DNA from: JAJNBA01 sp035512775
Lineage (GTDB): Bacteria > Actinomycetota > UBA4738 > HRBIN12
Assembly (NCBI GenBank): GCA_035512775.1
Contig: DATKDI010000048.1
Span: forward strand, 1 to 64,000
Direction: 5' to 3'
Length of the DNA stretch: 64,000 bases
Part shown: positions 43,707 to 52,825 of the stretch, in pieces
Layout of the letters: every line of letters begins with the position of its first letter
Position numbering within the stretch: position 1 is the stretch's first letter
Notes under the pieces: model-generated
Told to the model about the DNA's origin: nothing
The model's database searches: none
Seen by the model: the letters and a program-made list of their open reading frames with translations, nothing else
Position numbers and translations under genes: made by a program

Positions 43707-43880
43707 CTAGTCAGTCAGGGCCGGGATTACGTAAAGAGCGAGGAAGACCAGGATCGCGATCACGATCGCGACGATCGCGACGTACTTGATCGCCGCGAAG
43801 CCGACGAGACCGCTTCCGCGCTCGGGGTCGCGGGCCGGGCTCTCCTCGTGATGGTGAGGCTCCTCCGGCGTCATGCTCAT
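43707..43880 (-). CDS. Small single-pass membrane protein
   Basis: A 57-residue protein with a His/Glu-rich cytoplasmic start (MTPEEPHHHEESPARD) and one helix near the C-terminus (YVAIVAIVIAILVFLALYVI). The start is ATG 43880 or ATG 43874. No family recognised. The His cluster could bind metal (inference). Confidence 0.5.
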   Translation of the reverse strand: MSMTPEEPHHHEESPARDPERGSGLVGFAAIKYVAIVAIVIAILVFLALYVIPALTD

Positions 43881-43967
43881 CGTGTCAACGCCCCCTTCGC
43901 CGCCTCTGGGCGGCATCCATTCGCTCCCGCAAGGTATCCGCGATTCGCCAGCGCAGCAAGCTGAGAG

Positions 43968-43990
43968 GAGGGCAGGAGCACCCTGCCCTC
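43968..43990. terminator. Hairpin in the 43.9-44.2 kb gap
   Basis: A perfect 9-bp inverted repeat GAGGGCAGG / CCTGCCCTC with a 5-nt loop and no T-tract. The surrounding 43881-44227 stretch between divergent genes shows no supportable gene. Confidence 0.3.
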
Positions 43991-44227
43991 GACCACCCCG
44001 GAGGATAGGTTCGCGCGGGACCACGGGTATGTCGATAACGTCCGCGTGCCCCGGCGCGGGTTGCCCCCCGGACACGATCCGCGCCGGCCGTCTCGGTTGA
44101 AGGCGACGACTCACGTTCAGCTTGCCGGCTGGAAAGCCCAAGGGGAAGATGCGCCAGTGGAGAACTGCAGCGAGCACGAGTTGATGGGTGTCCTGATCGC
44201 TGGCGCCTCTAACGGGTGATCAGCTAG

Positions 44228-45566
44228 ATGGAGCGCCCGGACACCCGGCGCACGTGGAGCGGCGACTTCTCGATCGCGTACCAGGTCGTCGGGAGCGGGC
44301 GCGCCGACCTCGTCTACCTCCCCCAGTTCCTGTCGAACGTGGAGTGGAACTGGCAGATGGCTCGGCACGCCGCGTTCATGACGCGCCTGACATCGTTCTC
44401 CCGCCTCATCGTCATGGACCCTCGCGGGGTGGGGTGCTCCGACCGGCTGCCGCCCGGCGAGGCTGCGGCCCTCGAGGACAAGGTCGACGACGTGCTGGCG
44501 GTGATGGGAGCGGCGGCCTCGTTCCGGGCCACGCTCTTCGGCGGCGGAGGATCGGCGTTCATCGCCATGCTCGCCGCAGCGACGCCCGACCGGTTCGACG
44601 GGCTGGTCCTTTTTTCCGCTACGCCCAGCTATGTGCGCTCGGACGATCTCCCCTGGGAGAGCTCGGACGAGGAGAAGCTGCAAGACCTCGACATGTTTCG
44701 CCGCAGCACCTCCATGCGGGAGTGGGCGACGACCTGGTCCCGCAGCTTCGCCCCATCCCTGAGCGATACAGAGATCCGCGAGCTCGGTTCCTACGGCGCG
44801 GTCACCAGCAGCGTCGGAGGCGGCGTCGCCGCGCTCGAGAGCCTGAACCGCGTGGACCCTGCGGGACCTCCTTCCGACGATCCGGGTGCCCACCCTGGTG
44901 CTCCACAGAACCCTCGACCCGATCCAGTCGGTCGAAAGCGGTCGGCTGCTCGCCGAGCGGATCCCGGACGCGAAGCTCGTCGAGCTCCCCGGTGTCGACA
45001 GCCTCGCGTGGACCGGTGAGGCTGAGGTGGTCCTCGAGCAGATCGAGCTGTTTCTCACGGGAGAGCGCCGTGCTCCCGAGCCAGACCTCGCACTCGCGAC
45101 TGTGCTGCTCACCGACGTCGTGGACTCCACGGCTCAGGCCGCGGCGTTGGGCGACCGCCGGTGGCGCGAGGTGCTCGAGCAGCACGACCGGATCGTCCGA
45201 GCCGAGGTCGGGCGCGCGCGTGGACGTGAGGTCAAGACGATGGGCGACGGGTTCCTCGCGACCTTCGACGGGCCGGCCCGAGCGATAGGGTGCGCGACGG
45301 CGATCGCGCAAGCAGTCAGACCGCTCGGGATCGAGATCCGAGCGGGGCTGCACACGGGCGAGATCGAGATCCTCGGCGACGACGTGGGAGGCATCGCCGT
45401 CGCGATCGGGGCCAGAGTGGCCGGCAAGGCCGCCCCCTCGGAGGTCCTCGTGTCTCAGACGGTGAAGGATCTCGTGGCGGGCTCCGGCCTCGCGTTCGAG
45501 GATGCTGGCGACCACGAGCTCAAGGGCGTCCCCAACCGCTGGCGCCTCTACCGGGTGGTGGCCTGA
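44228..45566 (+). pseudogene. Alpha/beta-hydrolase / class III cyclase fusion, frameshifted
   Basis: The first frame (from ATG 44228) encodes an alpha/beta-hydrolase-like domain (VMDPRGVGCSDRLPPGEAAA). One extra C in CCC at 44857-44859 shifts the frame; the second frame continues DLLPTIRVPTLVLHRTLDPI and a cyclase domain (VLLTDVVDSTAQAAALGDRR, KTMGDGFLATFDG, RAGLHTGEIE). Intact relatives of about 440 residues are common in actinobacteria. The nucleophile elbow reads GGGGS, without the usual G-x-S-x-G serine, and the cyclase Asn position is Ala (AVAIGARV), so even a repaired protein may be non-catalytic. Confidence 0.72.
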
Positions 45567-45702
45567 CGGGCAGAGAGAGTCGCGCGTTCCCCCTGTGTCA
45601 CGGGTCTGATTGCACACGCGCTCCGGCACAGGCCACCCCGTGCCTAGCTGCAACCAAGAGAGACGAATCAGGCTCGGCCGATTAGCCGCCGACAATCATG
45701 GC

Positions 45703-46022
45703 GTGGATCCCGACAAGTCGTCCGCTCGCTGCAATCGCTGCCCCCTCGGGGGTCAGCCGGTCGTGCCGGGAGAGGGACCCGCGGACGCGGTCGGTAGATC
45801 GTTGGAGCGTGCCCAGGTCGGCAGGAGGTCATCGAAGGAAGACCGTTCGTCGGGCACGCTGGCCGTCGACTCGACAAGGCCCTCACGGCCGCAGGCGTTG
45901 CACGTTCCGCCATCTACGTCACGAACGCGGTCCTTTGCCACCCTCCCGGGAACCGAACAGAGCCCCTCGAGAACGAACTCAAGGCCTGTCACTCCCGGCT
46001 GATCGCTGAGATTCGACCGCTG
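45703..46022 (+). pseudogene. Uracil-DNA glycosylase (4Fe-4S, family 4/5) fragment
   Basis: Joining two frames gives SARCNRCPLGGQPVVPGEGP and, after a shift near 45800, GACPGRQEVIEGRPFVGHAG, RRLDKALTAAGVARSAIYVT, NAVLCHPPGNRTEPLENELK and ACHSRLIAEIRPL. All four cluster cysteines (CxxC; VLC; KAC) and the FVG-AG block are recognisable. The C-terminal half with the HPS-type motif is missing; unrelated sequence follows from 46023. Frameshift plus truncation indicate a dead gene. Confidence 0.65.
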
Positions 46023-46024
46023 AT

Positions 46025-46420
46025 GTGGGCCTGCGCTGGCTCAGGAAGGTGCTCGGCTCGCCGCTCCTGTGGGAAGACGGCGTCCCGAGCAAGGACGCGA
46101 CGTTCGGTTCAGAGCTCGTCGTCCGAGTCGCGACCACGAGCGAGGAGCGCGTCGAGCTGGTGCTGGTGTGGCCCTCGACGACGTACTGCGTGAGGACCAG
46201 CACCGGCGCACATCCCACGTACGGCACGGCCGTGACAGGCCGACCTCATCATCGAGCCTTGACGGCGGTCGGGACGTGCGGGGTCCAGTCGTGGACCTCG
46301 GAACTCCTCCGACCGTTCCCGATCGATGGGTTCTGCAACGACGCCCCGGACATCGTGCTGTGCCGCATGGCGCAGAAGAACCTGCGGGACATCATCACGT
46401 CGCCGACCGGTCCTGTCTGA
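46025..46420 (+). CDS. Hypothetical protein
   Basis: A 131-residue frame with strong third-position GC (MGLRWLRKVLGSPLLWEDGV ... NLRDIITSPTGPV) and four Cys. No family recognised. It begins at the point where the uracil-DNA glycosylase fragment stops, with no ribosome site before GTG 46025, so it may be the tail of another truncated gene. Convergent with the glycosyltransferase 6 nt away. Confidence 0.4.
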   Translation: MGLRWLRKVLGSPLLWEDGVPSKDATFGSELVVRVATTSEERVELVLVWPSTTYCVRTSTGAHPTYGTAVTGRPHHRALTAVGTCGVQSWTSELLRPFPIDGFCNDAPDIVLCRMAQKNLRDIITSPTGPV

Positions 46421-46426
46421 CCCGAG

Positions 46427-47719
46427 TCAGCCGGAGTGACCTACCTCTTCGATCAGGTCGGCTGCTCGCTTCACTCCCTTCTGATCGCGGATCCGGTCGC
46501 CGAGCTCGTCCAGGTTCGAGCGGAGTGTCTCGTCGGCGAGCAGACCGTCGACCGCACCGATGAGCTCGTCATCGGAGAAGTCGTAGGTCGCCAGGCGCAG
46601 TCCGTAGCCGAGCTCGTGCATCCGCTGCGCGTTGTCGTACTGATCCCAGAACAGCGGGAGCACGACCATCGGCTTCCCGAAGTGAAGCGACTCGGTGATC
46701 GTGTTGTTCCCCCCGTGCGTGATCACGAGGTCGACCTCGGGGATGATGCTCGTCTGGGGCACGCGGGCCTCACCCCACATGTTGTCGGGGAGATCGAAGT
46801 CGCCCGCACGCGGGCCCTTCGAAACGACGTAGCGATGGGGTGTGCGTCCGAGCACGTCGACGAGCCGACGCATCAGATCCACGTCCGCCGATCCGAGCGA
46901 GCCGAGGGACAGGTAGACGAGGGAGCCGTCGCCGTCTTCGTCGAGGAGCGTTCCGGGCACGGACCACGGCTCCTCGGTGTCGCGGACGGATGATCCGAGA
47001 CCGTGCCAGGTCGGCGCGAGTGGTTCCGTGCGGAGGTAGTCGGCCGCGTCCGGATAGATGGAGAGATTCAGGTGCGGCGATTCGTGGATGAACTCGAGAT
47101 CGGGGAGCGGCGGCGCCCCCTGCTCGAGCATCCACTCGTTGAAGCCCGACCAGAGCTCCCGATGCGTCCTGTCGTACTCGGCGCGGAACTCCTCCCAACC
47201 GGACGGGTCGTCGACCGGATAGCCGCTGAAGGTCGGCGGCAGGTCCGGATCCTTCATCTCGAGCGGGTTGCAGCTCATGATGCGCACCCACGGCGCGCCG
47301 TGCGTGAGCAGCGCCGGGAACCCGCTCACGTTGTCCTCGACGATCACGTCGGGCTGGGCCCTCGCCAGGATCTCGCGGAGCTGCGGCTCGCAGTACTTCG
47401 CGCCTTCGATCAGCGATCCCCAGACCGGCCTGATGAACGTGTCGAGTTGCTCGATCGTCGGCTTTCGGAACTCGGGCGCGGTCTCGGTGATGAAGTCGGT
47501 CCAGAACTGGCCGGCGTCCTGGTCACCCTCTGCGGGCGGCGCGAGGTCGACGAGGTCCTCCTCGAAGCCGAGCGGTTCGAGCCGCCCCCTCCACGAGGCT
47601 TCGGCAGCGAAGACGACGTGGTGACCTCGCTGCTCGAGGATCTTGCCGATCCCGATGCAGTTGTTCGTGGGCCCGTAGGCGCTCTCGGGCATGAAGACGA
47701 TCGTGAGCGGGTCGGTCAT
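46427..47719 (-). CDS. UGT/MGT-like glycosyltransferase (GT1)
   Basis: A 430-residue GT-B fold enzyme that would transfer a sugar from a UDP- or TDP-sugar to a small lipophilic acceptor. The N-terminal domain has GHHVVFAAEASWRGRLEPLG; the C-terminal donor site has VDLVITHGGNNTITESLHFG followed by KPMVVLPLFWDQYDNAQRM, the plant/macrolide UGT signature (HGG-N-T-E, P-F-DQ-NA). ATG 47719 has GGAGGA about 9 nt upstream. No biosynthetic cluster surrounds it, so the acceptor is unknown. Confidence 0.87.
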   Translation of the reverse strand: MTDPLTIVFMPESAYGPTNNCIGIGKILEQRGHHVVFAAEASWRGRLEPLGFEEDLVDLAPPAEGDQDAGQFWTDFITETAPEFRKPTIEQLDTFIRPVWGSLIEGAKYCEPQLREILARAQPDVIVEDNVSGFPALLTHGAPWVRIMSCNPLEMKDPDLPPTFSGYPVDDPSGWEEFRAEYDRTHRELWSGFNEWMLEQGAPPLPDLEFIHESPHLNLSIYPDAADYLRTEPLAPTWHGLGSSVRDTEEPWSVPGTLLDEDGDGSLVYLSLGSLGSADVDLMRRLVDVLGRTPHRYVVSKGPRAGDFDLPDNMWGEARVPQTSIIPEVDLVITHGGNNTITESLHFGKPMVVLPLFWDQYDNAQRMHELGYGLRLATYDFSDDELIGAVDGLLADETLRSNLDELGDRIRDQKGVKRAADLIEEVGHSG

Positions 47720-47783
47720 TCGGCTGGGTCCTCCGTGTCCGGGTGCGTATCCATACCACCCGGCGGAGGAGGAGGATCGCCGG

Positions 47784-48923
47784 CTACTTCACCAATCGGA
47801 CCGGCACGAGACCGAAGTTCTCCCCGCCCTGAGGGTCGAGCCCGTCGGGCGTGTAACCCTCCCACCTCGCGATCATGCATCGCGCGTTCGCGTCCTTCGA
47901 GATGCCCGGCACGTGAGCACACGCCGTGAGCGCCTCGTCCTGGTTCCCGCGGTGGATCTCCACGATGTAGAGCCGCGCGAACCCGATGATGTCGTATTTA
48001 TCGACAGAACAGTTCGTGGTCGCGAACTCCGTCGGCCCGCACACGTTCCCGTTCGAGTCGATCTGCGTCGTGGCTCGGTTCACCGGGAAGTACAGGGGAT
48101 CGCCGATCGTCGCGGCGGTCTCGATATCACGGTCGAGGGCGGCGCCGAAGTTGCCCTGTCCTCGGCAGACGTAGGTGTGTGTATCGCCTGCGATCGCTCC
48201 GTAGAACGAGGAGTCGATCGGGAGGGGCAGACCGAAACCTTCGAGCATCCATTCCTCGAATTGGGGCGGCGTGGAGTTGTTGCAGTGGACCGCGGGCATG
48301 ATGTCCCAGTTCAGGAGGTCCAGCGTGCCCCACTCCGCGTTCGCGAGGTCCGGGTCGGTTTGGCCACCGCTCGAGTTGTTCCACCAGAACGCGCACTCCG
48401 TCCCCTGCGGGAGGTCTTCGGGGTTCTCCGGAGGGATCTCACAGTCGCTCAATCGGTTGGCCGACAGCATCAGTGGCGCCACCTTCTCCCCGACCCCCGC
48501 TCCACCCCACGAGGCGGTGGCCTCTGTGACGACGTCGGCATCGGAGTCGAAGCCCAGCACGGGTGCGAAGAAGAGAGGCCGCTCCGTTGTCACCCTCACC
48601 GTGACCAAACCCGCCGGCGAGTCACAGCTCGGGAAGTAGTGAGGGAACCCGAAGACGACTGCGGCCCCACTTTGGTTGGCCACCGTGTATTGGTTCGCCT
48701 GTGCGTTGGCGGACCCGATGCCCTCCTTCTGGCCACAGGACTGGGCCGCTGCGAGCGCAGCAGCATCGGCGGCGTTCACGAGAGCACGTCGTGTGAACAG
48801 GAGCGAGCCCACGTCCACCACCAGCACCATCATGCCGAAGAGTGCGATCAGGCTAAGGGTGATGATGACGAGGACGGCGCCTTCCTCGTCCGCGGCGGCT
48901 CGTCTGAAGATCCTATGACGCAC
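47784..48923 (-). CDS. TadE/TadG-like pilus-assembly / surface protein
   Basis: A 379-residue protein with the TadG-type start: EEGAVLVIITLSLIALFGMM then VVDVGSLLFTRRALVNAADAAALAAAQ. The rest is exported, Cys-rich (about nine Cys) and contains VTVRVTTERPLFFAPVLGFD, the usual region after the TadG anchor. Such proteins are minor Flp-pilus subunits, but no tad ATPase or prepilin peptidase lies nearby. Start is GTG 48923 or slightly downstream. Confidence 0.75.
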   Translation of the reverse strand: MRHRIFRRAAADEEGAVLVIITLSLIALFGMMVLVVDVGSLLFTRRALVNAADAAALAAAQSCGQKEGIGSANAQANQYTVANQSGAAVVFGFPHYFPSCDSPAGLVTVRVTTERPLFFAPVLGFDSDADVVTEATASWGGAGVGEKVAPLMLSANRLSDCEIPPENPEDLPQGTECAFWWNNSSGGQTDPDLANAEWGTLDLLNWDIMPAVHCNNSTPPQFEEWMLEGFGLPLPIDSSFYGAIAGDTHTYVCRGQGNFGAALDRDIETAATIGDPLYFPVNRATTQIDSNGNVCGPTEFATTNCSVDKYDIIGFARLYIVEIHRGNQDEALTACAHVPGISKDANARCMIARWEGYTPDGLDPQGGENFGLVPVRLVK

Positions 48924-49067
48924 CTCGGTCGCGCCCTTTCGAACTTCGTATCGGGGGATGTCGATAGTCGTACAGCGGTATCACCCGGCGCATCCCCCAA
49001 AAGAACTACTTGCCGTAGGGAAATGGAGGTAAATCGTGCTGGCGTGGGGGGACCTACACTCGGCGAC

Positions 49068-50360
49068 GTGCCTGCGCAGAGACCCGCGACCGACCTCGAG
49101 AGCAGGGTGGCATCGAGCGAACCGGTTGTGTTCCTGCCGGCCCGCCGGGCGGCGGGTCGGCAGGAACCGCTCGGATCCCTCACGGTCTTGGACGGCCTCG
49201 ACCTCGGTCGCGGTCGATGGCTCCTCGTACTACAAGCCGGATCGGGCTTGCTGGCGTCGGCGGTGGTCGAGGACGGGACGGGCTTCCGTCGGGCCGGGGT
49301 CGGAGCCGGCGTGGCGGAGGAACTGCTCGCCCGCATCGCGAGGGAGGATGAGTCGGGGAGGTTCTCCTTCCGGCGGCTGGGCCCCATGGAGCATCTGGTG
49401 GGAGAGCGACCGATCGAGGTGGATCAGTCGAACGAGTCGATCGTCGTGGGCGGCATGGCCGTCGTGAAGCGATCCGTGTGGATGACCCCCGGCAACGAGC
49501 GACCTAGGGTGCTCCCGGCCCATCTCCTGGCGGCCGGCTTCGACGAGATGCCGGCGCCGCTCGGGAACGCTTCGTGGGAGCACCCCGACGGCCAGACGCC
49601 CCTTGCGTCGATCGCCGCGTACCTGCCCGAAGCGCGAGACGGCTGGGACTGGTACGTCCAGCTCCTCGAGCGATCGCTCGAGGACGGTTCCGCCGATGCG
49701 GTCGAGCCCGCCGTCGCACTCGGCGCGATCGCCGCCCGTCTCCACATCGCGCTCGCGACCCCGACGGACGTGCTGCCGGCGCCGACCGTAGCGGCCGACG
49801 AGCACGCGGTCGTCGAGGCGCGTCGCAACGCCGAAGCCGACCTCGAGGCTGCCCTCTCGTCGGTCATCGGGGGCGAAGGCATGTGGCTCCGGGAGAGCGC
49901 GACGCGGATCCGCGAGGAGCTCGACGCCCTCCAGGCCCGGGAGACCGTCACGATCCCGATCCACGGCGATCTCCACGTCGGCCAGTTCCTCAGGTGGGAA
50001 GGCGGCCTCGCTGTCTCGGATCTGGACGGAGATCCGCTCGGTCCCGGCACCCTCGCCGGTCCTCCGGCCCGCGACGTCGCCTCCCTCGTGCAGTCTCTCG
50101 ATCACGTGGGCAGGATCGTGGAACGGTGGCGGGGGGGATCCGTGGCGAGCTGGATCCACGATGCGTCCGATTCGTGCCTTCGCGCGTATCGACGCGAGCT
50201 CGCAGATCGCGGAGCCTCCTCGCTGTTCGACGAAGGACTGTTGCGCCCGCTCCGCGTCGCCCAAGAGCTCCACGAGCTCGTCTACGCCGCGAGGTTCCTC
50301 CCCGGCTGGCGCTACGTCCCCGATCACGCGCTCCCGCCGTTGCTCGCGGAGTCGAGGTGA
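49068..50360 (+). CDS. Maltokinase-like kinase (aminoglycoside-phosphotransferase fold)
   Basis: A 430-residue protein resembling maltokinase/Pep2, which makes maltose-1-phosphate for alpha-glucan synthesis. An N-terminal cap (GSLTVLDGLDLGRGRWLLVL) precedes a kinase domain with Lys in VVKRSVW, the catalytic loop IHGDLHVGQFLRW and the metal Asp in VSDLDGDPLG. I chose GTG 49068 because TACACT ends 7 nt upstream and codons between ATG 49023 and here are AT-rich and atypical. No treS or glgE neighbour supports the pathway, so the substrate is probable only. Confidence 0.72.
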   Translation: MPAQRPATDLESRVASSEPVVFLPARRAAGRQEPLGSLTVLDGLDLGRGRWLLVLQAGSGLLASAVVEDGTGFRRAGVGAGVAEELLARIAREDESGRFSFRRLGPMEHLVGERPIEVDQSNESIVVGGMAVVKRSVWMTPGNERPRVLPAHLLAAGFDEMPAPLGNASWEHPDGQTPLASIAAYLPEARDGWDWYVQLLERSLEDGSADAVEPAVALGAIAARLHIALATPTDVLPAPTVAADEHAVVEARRNAEADLEAALSSVIGGEGMWLRESATRIREELDALQARETVTIPIHGDLHVGQFLRWEGGLAVSDLDGDPLGPGTLAGPPARDVASLVQSLDHVGRIVERWRGGSVASWIHDASDSCLRAYRRELADRGASSLFDEGLLRPLRVAQELHELVYAARFLPGWRYVPDHALPPLLAESR

Positions 50361-52234
50361 GACGGCTCGCGCTCGCCGTCGGCCTCGCGGCCTGCGTGGT
50401 GGTGCCGTCCCTTCTGTTCCTCGCGCGATACGCCACGTCCGGGACAGGTGTGGCGCCGGCCGGCAGCGACACGCCGCAACACGTCTGGCGGTCCGAGGTG
50501 GTGGCAGGGCTCGGCCTCGAGGCCCTACCGGCGTTCGAAGGCCGAGCGCAGGCGTTGAACACGAACGCGGATCGTCCGGGGTTGCCACTCGTGCTCTCCA
50601 CCCTGTCGGCCGTCACCCGCGCCGATCCCCGCGATCTCGCGTACGTCCTCCCGGCCGTCGCCGCGGCCGCCATCGCGCTGGCGACCGCGGCGCTCGTCGG
50701 CGCGATCCCGGGGGTGCCCGGATGGGGGATCGCCCTCGCCGGCGTGGCGACGGGCGCTTCCGTCCACGTGGCACTCGCCGCGAACGGCTACCTGGACCAA
50801 CTACTCGTCGAGCCCGTGTTGCTGCTGGCCGCCGCCGGCGCGCTACGCGCCGCCGCCGGCGGCCCGGGGCGGGCGCTCGGAGCGGCGGCGCTCCTCGCGT
50901 CGTGGCTCGTGCACTGGCAGTTCGCGCTCCTGTTCACGGTGCTCCTGGGGATCCTGGCGCTCGCGTCCCTGCCGGCGTCGCTCCGCGATCGCCGGCAGGG
51001 ACGCTCGCTCGCCGAGACCGCGTCGGGACGCGTGGGGACGACCGTCGCCGCCGGCACCGGGCTCGGGATCGCCGCGCTCCTGCTCGGGACGCCAGGGATC
51101 CCGCGCGCACCGATCGGTCTCTCGCGCGGTTCCGTGGAGCGACACCTCTCGGCGCAGCTCCCCGGATACCGTCTGCCCGCGGCCGCCGCCGCCGCGGTCG
51201 TCGGCGGCGCGTGGCTGACGGCCGACGCGAAGGACCAGTCGCGGCGGCGCGCCGCCTGGCTCCTCGTCCCCTGGGCGCTCGTCCCGGCGGTGGCGGCGCT
51301 CGTCTCCCTCGCCGATCGCACGGTGCCGTTGCCACGCGCCCTGTCCTTCGCGCTGGCCATCCCGCTCCTCGGCTCGGTCGGTCTCGTGGCTGCGGTCGTC
51401 TGGGTGCGCGGAAGGTTCGGGAGCGTCGCCACCGTCGTGGCCGCTGTCGTCGCGGCCGCGGCGTTGGTCTTCTCCGTCACGTTCGCCTGGGAGACCTGGC
51501 GGACGAGGAAGCCGTGGAGTGAGGACCGAGCTCTGGCCGAGTTCCATTCGCTCGCCCGGTACCTCACCGACGCTGGTCGTCCCGCGATCGTCGTGGTCGA
51601 CAAGCTCAGAACGGAGGGCGACTTCGGGACCGTGCGCGTGATGCGGCGGATCCGAGCGGAGCTCCCGGCGCATCTCGCCGTCGGCACGACGATCTATCTC
51701 GGCGACCCCGAGCTCCTCCTCGAGGGGCAACCGACCCTCCGTCCTGACGTGATGGGTTTCGACGAGATCGCTCGGGAGACCTGGCGGGTCGCCCGTCCTC
51801 TGCTGTCGAAGGATCCCACCATCGTGATCCTCCGATCCCATCTCACCGGGTTCGCCCGAGCCGTCGATGTGCACCCCGAGTGGAGGACGAACGGGTGGAT
51901 GGCCGTCGTCTCCGGCCCCCCGCCCCCGGCCGCGCGTTCCGTTGCTCCGGAACGACCGTCGGCCGCGTTCCTCGCAGGGTGGTGGGCGTCCTCGCTCGCG
52001 GTGATCGCGCTCGTAGGCGCCGGGTGGGCTGTCCGCTTCGGAGATGGATCCCTCGCGTTGCGCCTCGCGCTGGCACCGGCCGCGGGTGTGGTGGCGCTCG
52101 TCCTTGCGGGGCTCCTGGTGGAGCGGCTCGGGGTGAGGACGGGCGGTGCGGGTGGAGTCGTGATGGTGCTCGTCGTTGCCGCTGCGGGAGCGATCGCCGC
52201 CGTCACGCGTCGGCCGCCGGAACCTTCGGGCTGA
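50357..52234 (+). CDS. Polytopic membrane protein of unknown function
   Basis: A 625-residue membrane protein with about 11-12 hydrophobic segments: one N-terminal helix (LALAVGLAACVVVPSLLFLA), a first extracytoplasmic loop carrying DTPQHVWRS, a block of helices, an extracytoplasmic domain of about 150 residues (WSEDRALAEFHSLARYLTDA ... ILRSHLTGFARAVDVHPEWR), then three C-terminal helices. The layout recalls GT-C/PMT-like glycosyltransferases, but I do not see a decisive catalytic motif. GTG 50357 overlaps the kinase stop (GTGA), so the two are translated together. Confidence 0.65.
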   Translation: MRRLALAVGLAACVVVPSLLFLARYATSGTGVAPAGSDTPQHVWRSEVVAGLGLEALPAFEGRAQALNTNADRPGLPLVLSTLSAVTRADPRDLAYVLPAVAAAAIALATAALVGAIPGVPGWGIALAGVATGASVHVALAANGYLDQLLVEPVLLLAAAGALRAAAGGPGRALGAAALLASWLVHWQFALLFTVLLGILALASLPASLRDRRQGRSLAETASGRVGTTVAAGTGLGIAALLLGTPGIPRAPIGLSRGSVERHLSAQLPGYRLPAAAAAAVVGGAWLTADAKDQSRRRAAWLLVPWALVPAVAALVSLADRTVPLPRALSFALAIPLLGSVGLVAAVVWVRGRFGSVATVVAAVVAAAALVFSVTFAWETWRTRKPWSEDRALAEFHSLARYLTDAGRPAIVVVDKLRTEGDFGTVRVMRRIRAELPAHLAVGTTIYLGDPELLLEGQPTLRPDVMGFDEIARETWRVARPLLSKDPTIVILRSHLTGFARAVDVHPEWRTNGWMAVVSGPPPPAARSVAPERPSAAFLAGWWASSLAVIALVGAGWAVRFGDGSLALRLALAPAAGVVALVLAGLLVERLGVRTGGAGGVVMVLVVAAAGAIAAVTRRPPEPSG

Positions 52235-52297
52235 CCCCCCGATGCGCTACCGTCCGGGACGCGGACACGCGCGGGGCACGAGGGAGGCGGCCGGACC

Positions 52298-52825
52298 ATG
52301 GCCACACGCCAGGAGGCGATTGACATCCTCGAACGCGGTCATGCGAGGATCCGTCGCCTCACGAAGCAGATCCCGCCCCATTGGATGGCCAGACCGGGCG
52401 TGGGCGGCGGGGAGTGGACCCCCAAGGACCTGCTCGGGCATCTCTGCTTCTGGGAAGAGAAGGTGCTGGAGGCGCTCGCCTCATGGGACTCGGGCGAGCG
52501 CGCACCGATCGACCGCGAGATCTACGCCGGTTCGATCGGGGCGATCAACGCGGCGGGTGTGCGCGCGCGGTCGAGGCACACGCTCGCTCGGGTGCTCCGG
52601 GATTGGGACAACGTGCACGGGGAGCTTATCCGCGCTCTGAGAGGGATGTCGGACGCCCGCTGGGAGAACCCGGCGACGCCACGTGGTCGGAAGTCGCTCG
52701 GGCATCGGATGGGACAGCTCCTCGTGGGACGGGGTCCGTTCGAGCATGACGATGCGCACGTCAAGGATCTGGAGGAATTCGTCGAGGGGATCCCGGAGGG
52801 AGAACGGTCGGAGGTCTCGCGCTAG
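52298..52825 (+). CDS. DinB-like four-helix protein
   Basis: A 175-residue protein of the DinB / ClbS / mycothiol-dependent maleylpyruvate isomerase fold superfamily. GGGEWTPKDLLGHLCFWEEK carries the helix-2 His typical of the metal site, and a later PFEHDDAHVKDLEEF gives the C-terminal His pair. Function ranges from thiol transfer to DNA-damage response. GGGAGG precedes ATG 52298, and TACCGT at 52249 may be its minus-10. It overlaps the end of the L,D-transpeptidase gene by 4 nt (convergent). Confidence 0.7.
   Translation: MATRQEAIDILERGHARIRRLTKQIPPHWMARPGVGGGEWTPKDLLGHLCFWEEKVLEALASWDSGERAPIDREIYAGSIGAINAAGVRARSRHTLARVLRDWDNVHGELIRALRGMSDARWENPATPRGRKSLGHRMGQLLVGRGPFEHDDAHVKDLEEFVEGIPEGERSEVSR

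Noticed and set aside
46427..47719. Glycosyltransferase as part of a natural-product cluster
   Set aside because: No polyketide, peptide or sugar-nucleotide genes flank it; neighbours are a TadG-like gene and a gene fragment.
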